Part shown: positions 61,332 to 64,000 of the stretch, in pieces
Layout: the number at the start of each line of letters is the position of its first letter
How positions within the stretch are numbered: position 1 is the first letter of the stretch
Origin: Datisca glomerata
Taxonomy: Eukaryota > Streptophyta > Magnoliopsida > Cucurbitales > Datiscaceae
Direction: 5' to 3'
Assembly: GCA_003255025.1 (NCBI GenBank)
Contig: QANY01005671.1
Span: 37,468 to 101,467 of the forward strand
Length of the DNA: 64,000 bases
The notes under the pieces: generated by a model
What the model saw: only the letters and a program-made list of their open reading frames with translations
Databases searched by the model: none
What the model was told of the DNA's origin: nothing
Program-made: the position numbers and the translations under genes

Positions 61332-62010
61332 AAAGTATGAAGAGATTTCTGCTCCAAAGGTGGAAGAGTTCTGTTACATAACCGATTATACATACTCTAA
61401 GGATGAGGTTTGCCTTCCATCTTATTTGGGTTTACAGTTAATATGTTTTTTCAAATTGCTTCTTGTGTAGTAATTTATGAGAGCACTGAGCAATTTAATC
61501 CTGCAGGTCCTGAATTACTTGAAGTTTGAAATGACAGCACCAACAACCATATGTTTTTTGAGGTATTGATGGACTTCTGCTTCCTTTGAAATGTAAGTGC
61601 TAGTTTACTTAGTACGTCTAGGATCAACAATTCTTATTGTCTTCGCTCACTGCTTATAACATTATTTTCCAAATTAATGGATCATTAGTTGTTAATATCT
61701 CCTTCTTATTCAATAGTATGTTCATTAACTACTTTTGGTCTTCCCCTGTAATTATTAAGTATTTTGGTAAATATACAAAGTAAAAGTTGAATCCTTAGCA
61801 TCATATTTTGTTATAATTTTATTAGAATGAGACTTCTTTTGTACCGGCATCTTTCCCAGGTTCCGTCAATGCAGTTTGGGTTTCTGGCTAGCTATCTTGC
61901 TGAGTAATCTCTACCAGAATATAATATGCTTTGCTATGCTCCCTCGCTGATAGCTTCTGCTTCTACTTTCTTAGCCAAATCTATACTTCTTCCCTTCAAA
62001 GAAACCTAGA
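61332..62010 (+). pseudogene. Captured A-type cyclin exons with introns
   Basis: Three cyclin-box exons in native order with splice borders: 61,332-61,407 (KYEEISAPKVEEFCYITDYT, YSKDE); 61,507-61,562 (VLNYLKFEMTAPTTICFL); and about 61,860-62,008 (VPSMQFGFLASYLAE, stop, SLPEYNMLCYAPSLIASAST, FLAKSIL). The family controls S-phase and mitotic entry through CDK binding. The third block has an in-frame stop after YLAE and ends in TAG where KPW is expected. Sequence resembles CYCA1 more than CYCA2 or CYCA3, but the subgroup is not certain. Introns are retained, so genomic DNA was captured. Confidence 0.88.
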
Positions 62011-62339
62011 GTATGTGTGAGGAGAAAATGACTGATATTGCTTGTTGCTTAGACTTTTTGCTATTCTTTCTCCTCTAATAATGCTTAAATCTGATTTAAA
62101 ATCTTTCGGAGCCCGATCTTTTTTTGTCATCTCTAAGAGTATGCTCTCTAGATAAAGATCAATTAGCGACTGTTAATTTATCCAATTGATACTGCAATTG
62201 ATGATGTAGGTTCAGTTTAGTTCAGTAAGTATTATCATTGGTGTTTATACTTGAGAGAAATACGTATGAAAATATATGATAAAACGAATAATTAAAATAC
62301 CCGCTAAAAATATATGTTTTTTTTAAAATATGGTAACAA

Positions 62340-62631
62340 TACTGGCGGTTTTGCAGAACCAACGGTATTTTAAAAATACATTATCAATTTGAGGCGGTTC
62401 AAATAACCGCCGTAATAGAAAGAAAGGCATGTATATATTACGACGGTTCGGTGTTACCATCACAATAGGGGGTCTATGGCGACAATTTTATAACCATGAT
62501 AGATAACTTTTAGCGGCGTTCCTTCGACGGTTGTAAAAATCGTCGCAATAGTTTTCTCGACGCCGACATTCCCGACGGTTTAGTAATCATTAGAATAGCA
62601 AGCGTCGCGATAGAACTGTTTTCTTGTAGTG
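62340..62631. repeat. Pack-CACTA right end and subterminal repeats
   Basis: Repeated GGCGGTT, GACGGTT and AACCGCCG words ending in the TTTTCTTGTAGTG terminus. Confidence 0.85.
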
Positions 62632-62760
62632 TATGGAAGCTAATGATCGGTTTATAATTGGTGAGTAAAACTCTCACCTCATGGGTTAACTTTTGAAGTT
62701 GAGAATATCAAATCTAATCAATACTAATATCATGATAATAGCTTGATCAGAGTTTTTATT
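62632..62760 (+). repeat. TRIM-like repeat, right part
   Basis: Continues the repeat broken at 59,641. ATCGGTTTATAATTGGTGAG, CTCTCACCTCATGGG and AACTTTTGAAGTTGAGAA correspond in order to 16,650-16,710. The first three bases, TAT, are the duplicated target. Confidence 0.6.
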
Positions 62761-63085
62761 TCTCTATCTTATAAATGATAACAAAACCAGTTGGCATGAG
62801 TAACAATTTGCAAAGGTAGGCGTTGATGTTAATACAAACTAGAATGATTAGTTTGAACAAGACTAATTGACGATTGTGGAAAGAAAAAATGGAGAATCTT
62901 TTTCTATACTGAAGAGGTTAGCCAAACAATCTCTAACCTAATCAAGGTTAGGCAACCAATCTCATATTGATTGTGAAAATGACTTTATAAGTGTAAAGAA
63001 CATACTCAACTTACAATTAACTTTTGAGATTGAGAAGTTTAATCCACTTTGTTTTCATCGGAAATATGTTTGGCATTAACACAAA
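62761..63085. other. Spacer, no gene recognised
   Basis: Contains small inverted words GGTTAGCC / AACCTAATCAAGGTTAGG (62,920-62,955). No coding sequence seen. Confidence 0.4.
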
Positions 63086-63098
63086 TATAATTTAGTAT

Positions 63099-63290
63099 GA
63101 TGATTTTTGTCCCTTCCCCTCTTACTATAATAAGTAACAAAAGTTCTCATTAAGCTTGCTCTACTAAAAAGACAAAAAGAAAGTTCGATAAATAACGAAG
63201 AATCTATAAGAATCTTTGATAGCGTCGTGAAAATGATGCTTTTTGTCCCTTCCGGCTCTCTTCTGATAATAAGTAACGAAGCGCAGAGCA
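63099..63290 (+). repeat. Direct repeat in terpene synthase upstream region
   Basis: A GATTTTTGTCCCTTCC...ATAATAAGTAAC word (63,101-63,138) recurs at 63,236-63,279 as GCTTTTTGTCCCTTCC...ATAATAAGTAAC, about 140 bp apart, upstream of the terpene synthase start. Confidence 0.7.
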
Positions 63291-63362
63291 AGGCCACGTC
63301 AACTCAAAGCTTTTGAAGAGAAAACAAACACCCACTTAAAGCTTTCAAAATTATTTAGAAAA

Positions 63363-63492
63363 ATGTCTTCTCATGTCAAAGCAGTTGCGACTGGTGAAAA
63401 TGCCATAACCACCATTACTCGTCGAACTGCAGAGATTTTCCTCTCGATGCTTGGGGTCTTCATATTCTTTCATATGCACATATGACTCTTTG
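63363..63492 (+). pseudogene. Terpene synthase exon 1 (second locus)
   Basis: ATG at 63,363: MSSHVKAVATGENAITTITR, then RTAE, followed by a frame change and DFPLDAWGLHILSYAHM, then a GGTAATTA donor at 63,493. This is the RR(x)8W-type N-terminus of a TPS-a synthase. The MS-x-x-VKA-x-ATGEN start closely parallels MSISQLVKAAANGEN at 618. One base is missing or extra near 63,433, so the copy is probably inactive. Later exons would lie beyond the window, so whether the gene is otherwise intact is unknown. Confidence 0.8.
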
Positions 63493-64000
63493 GTAATTAA
63501 TATATTCATCAGTTTTTTATATAAACATCTTCTTGTGCCCATTTATCTAGTAATATGATCGTACATGCATATTATACATACACACATATACCTAAAATCC
63601 TTAATGCAGGAAAGATTTTACCCTCACTGTTTCTATAATAGTAAAATTATAACAAACTTACATACTTAAGTCATTTCTTCATCTTAGAAGTCAGGTCGTA
63701 TAGATCTGGGTAAGTATCTTTTTTCCCTATCTCAATGTTGATCTGGAGAAATAAATTAGAAAAACACATTATATATAGGATTGACTTACATCTCTAGCAC
63801 TGTTGAATCCTGAACGGCTAATGGCCTACATAGAAAGCCTAACCATACAAACAAGTTCATCCACGTCTCGAAAGCTGAAATTAAATAGACTCTTAACAAA
63901 AAACAACAAAAATCGAAATCCTTACCTTAGGTTGACCACTGTGAAATTCAAAGCCAAACATCATAGGGACAAAACCCACCTCGAACCTTTAGCTTTGGTT
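63493..64000 (+). other. Intron 1 or flank of terpene synthase
   Basis: AT-rich sequence after the exon 1 donor, with no second exon seen before the window end. Confidence 0.45.

Larger units (their letters stand above)
59642..62631. mobile_element. Pack-CACTA transposon with captured gene fragments
   Basis: 2,990 bp. Both ends carry the perfect 13-bp inverted repeat CACTACAAGAAAA (59,642-59,654; complement TTTTCTTGTAGTG at 62,619-62,631). TAT (59,639-59,641) is repeated at 62,632-62,634, the 3-bp target duplication made by CACTA elements. Subterminal GACGGTT/AACCGTC repeats fill about 59,665-59,900 and 62,340-62,610. There is no transposase, so it is non-autonomous. The interior holds pieces of eIF5A, NUP133 and an A-type cyclin, all in the plus direction and with introns, showing capture of genomic DNA from three loci. 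Movement would have relied on a TNP2 made elsewhere; the TNP2 copies in this window are broken. Confidence 0.95.

Overview
The window is plant nuclear DNA: AT-rich, gene-poor and dominated by transposable elements. It most likely comes from a dicot of the nightshade family (Solanaceae). That assignment is an inference from remnants of class TPS-a sesquiterpene synthase genes at both ends and from copia, LINE and CACTA families of the type common in Solanum relatives. I see no intact cellular gene, no rRNA or tRNA and no bacterial feature. Nearly every coding trace is a broken gene, a captured gene fragment or a decayed transposon gene.

Layout. 1-2.9 kb: a stray terpene synthase exon 2 piece, then a nearly full-length terpene synthase pseudogene (exons 1-7, exons 4 and 5 fused, most of exon 7 lost). 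2.9-3.8 kb: a Ty3/gypsy gag fragment. 3.8-11.8 kb: a degenerate Ty1/copia element with two 1.1-kb LTRs and a tandem duplication inside reverse transcriptase. 11.86-12.2 kb: another terpene synthase exon 2. 12.3-16.7 kb: an antisense copia fragment, a LINE RNase H fragment, a decayed hAT transposase and a TRIM-like repeat. 18.5-28.5 kb: antisense LINE sequences on either side of a peptidyl-tRNA hydrolase 2 (PTH2) pseudogene. 30.8 kb: a plastid psbD insertion. 32.2 kb: a GRF zinc-finger exon fragment.

33.2-46.4 kb is a nested block. A CACTA transposon (minus strand) is interrupted by a Tat/Ogre-type gypsy element and by an internally deleted LINE. 48.0-51.1 kb is a roughly 3.1-kb GAA/TTC purine-pyrimidine tract abutting a minus-strand copia gag. 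53-54 kb holds palindromic short repeats and a second GAA run. 54.3-58.8 kb holds a truncated LINE and a second CACTA element.

59,642-62,631 is the most notable object: a compact CACTA element with perfect 13-bp terminal inverted repeats and a TAT target-site duplication. It carries fragments of three unrelated cellular genes (eIF5A, the nucleoporin NUP133 and an A-type cyclin), so it is a gene-capturing 'Pack-CACTA'. It sits in a repeat whose uninterrupted relative lies at 16.35-16.75 kb. The window ends with exon 1 of another terpene synthase at 63,363, so the two ends look like members of one terpene synthase cluster spread apart by transposons.

All calls rest on reading translations and repeats by eye. 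Element borders are approximate unless a precise signal is quoted.
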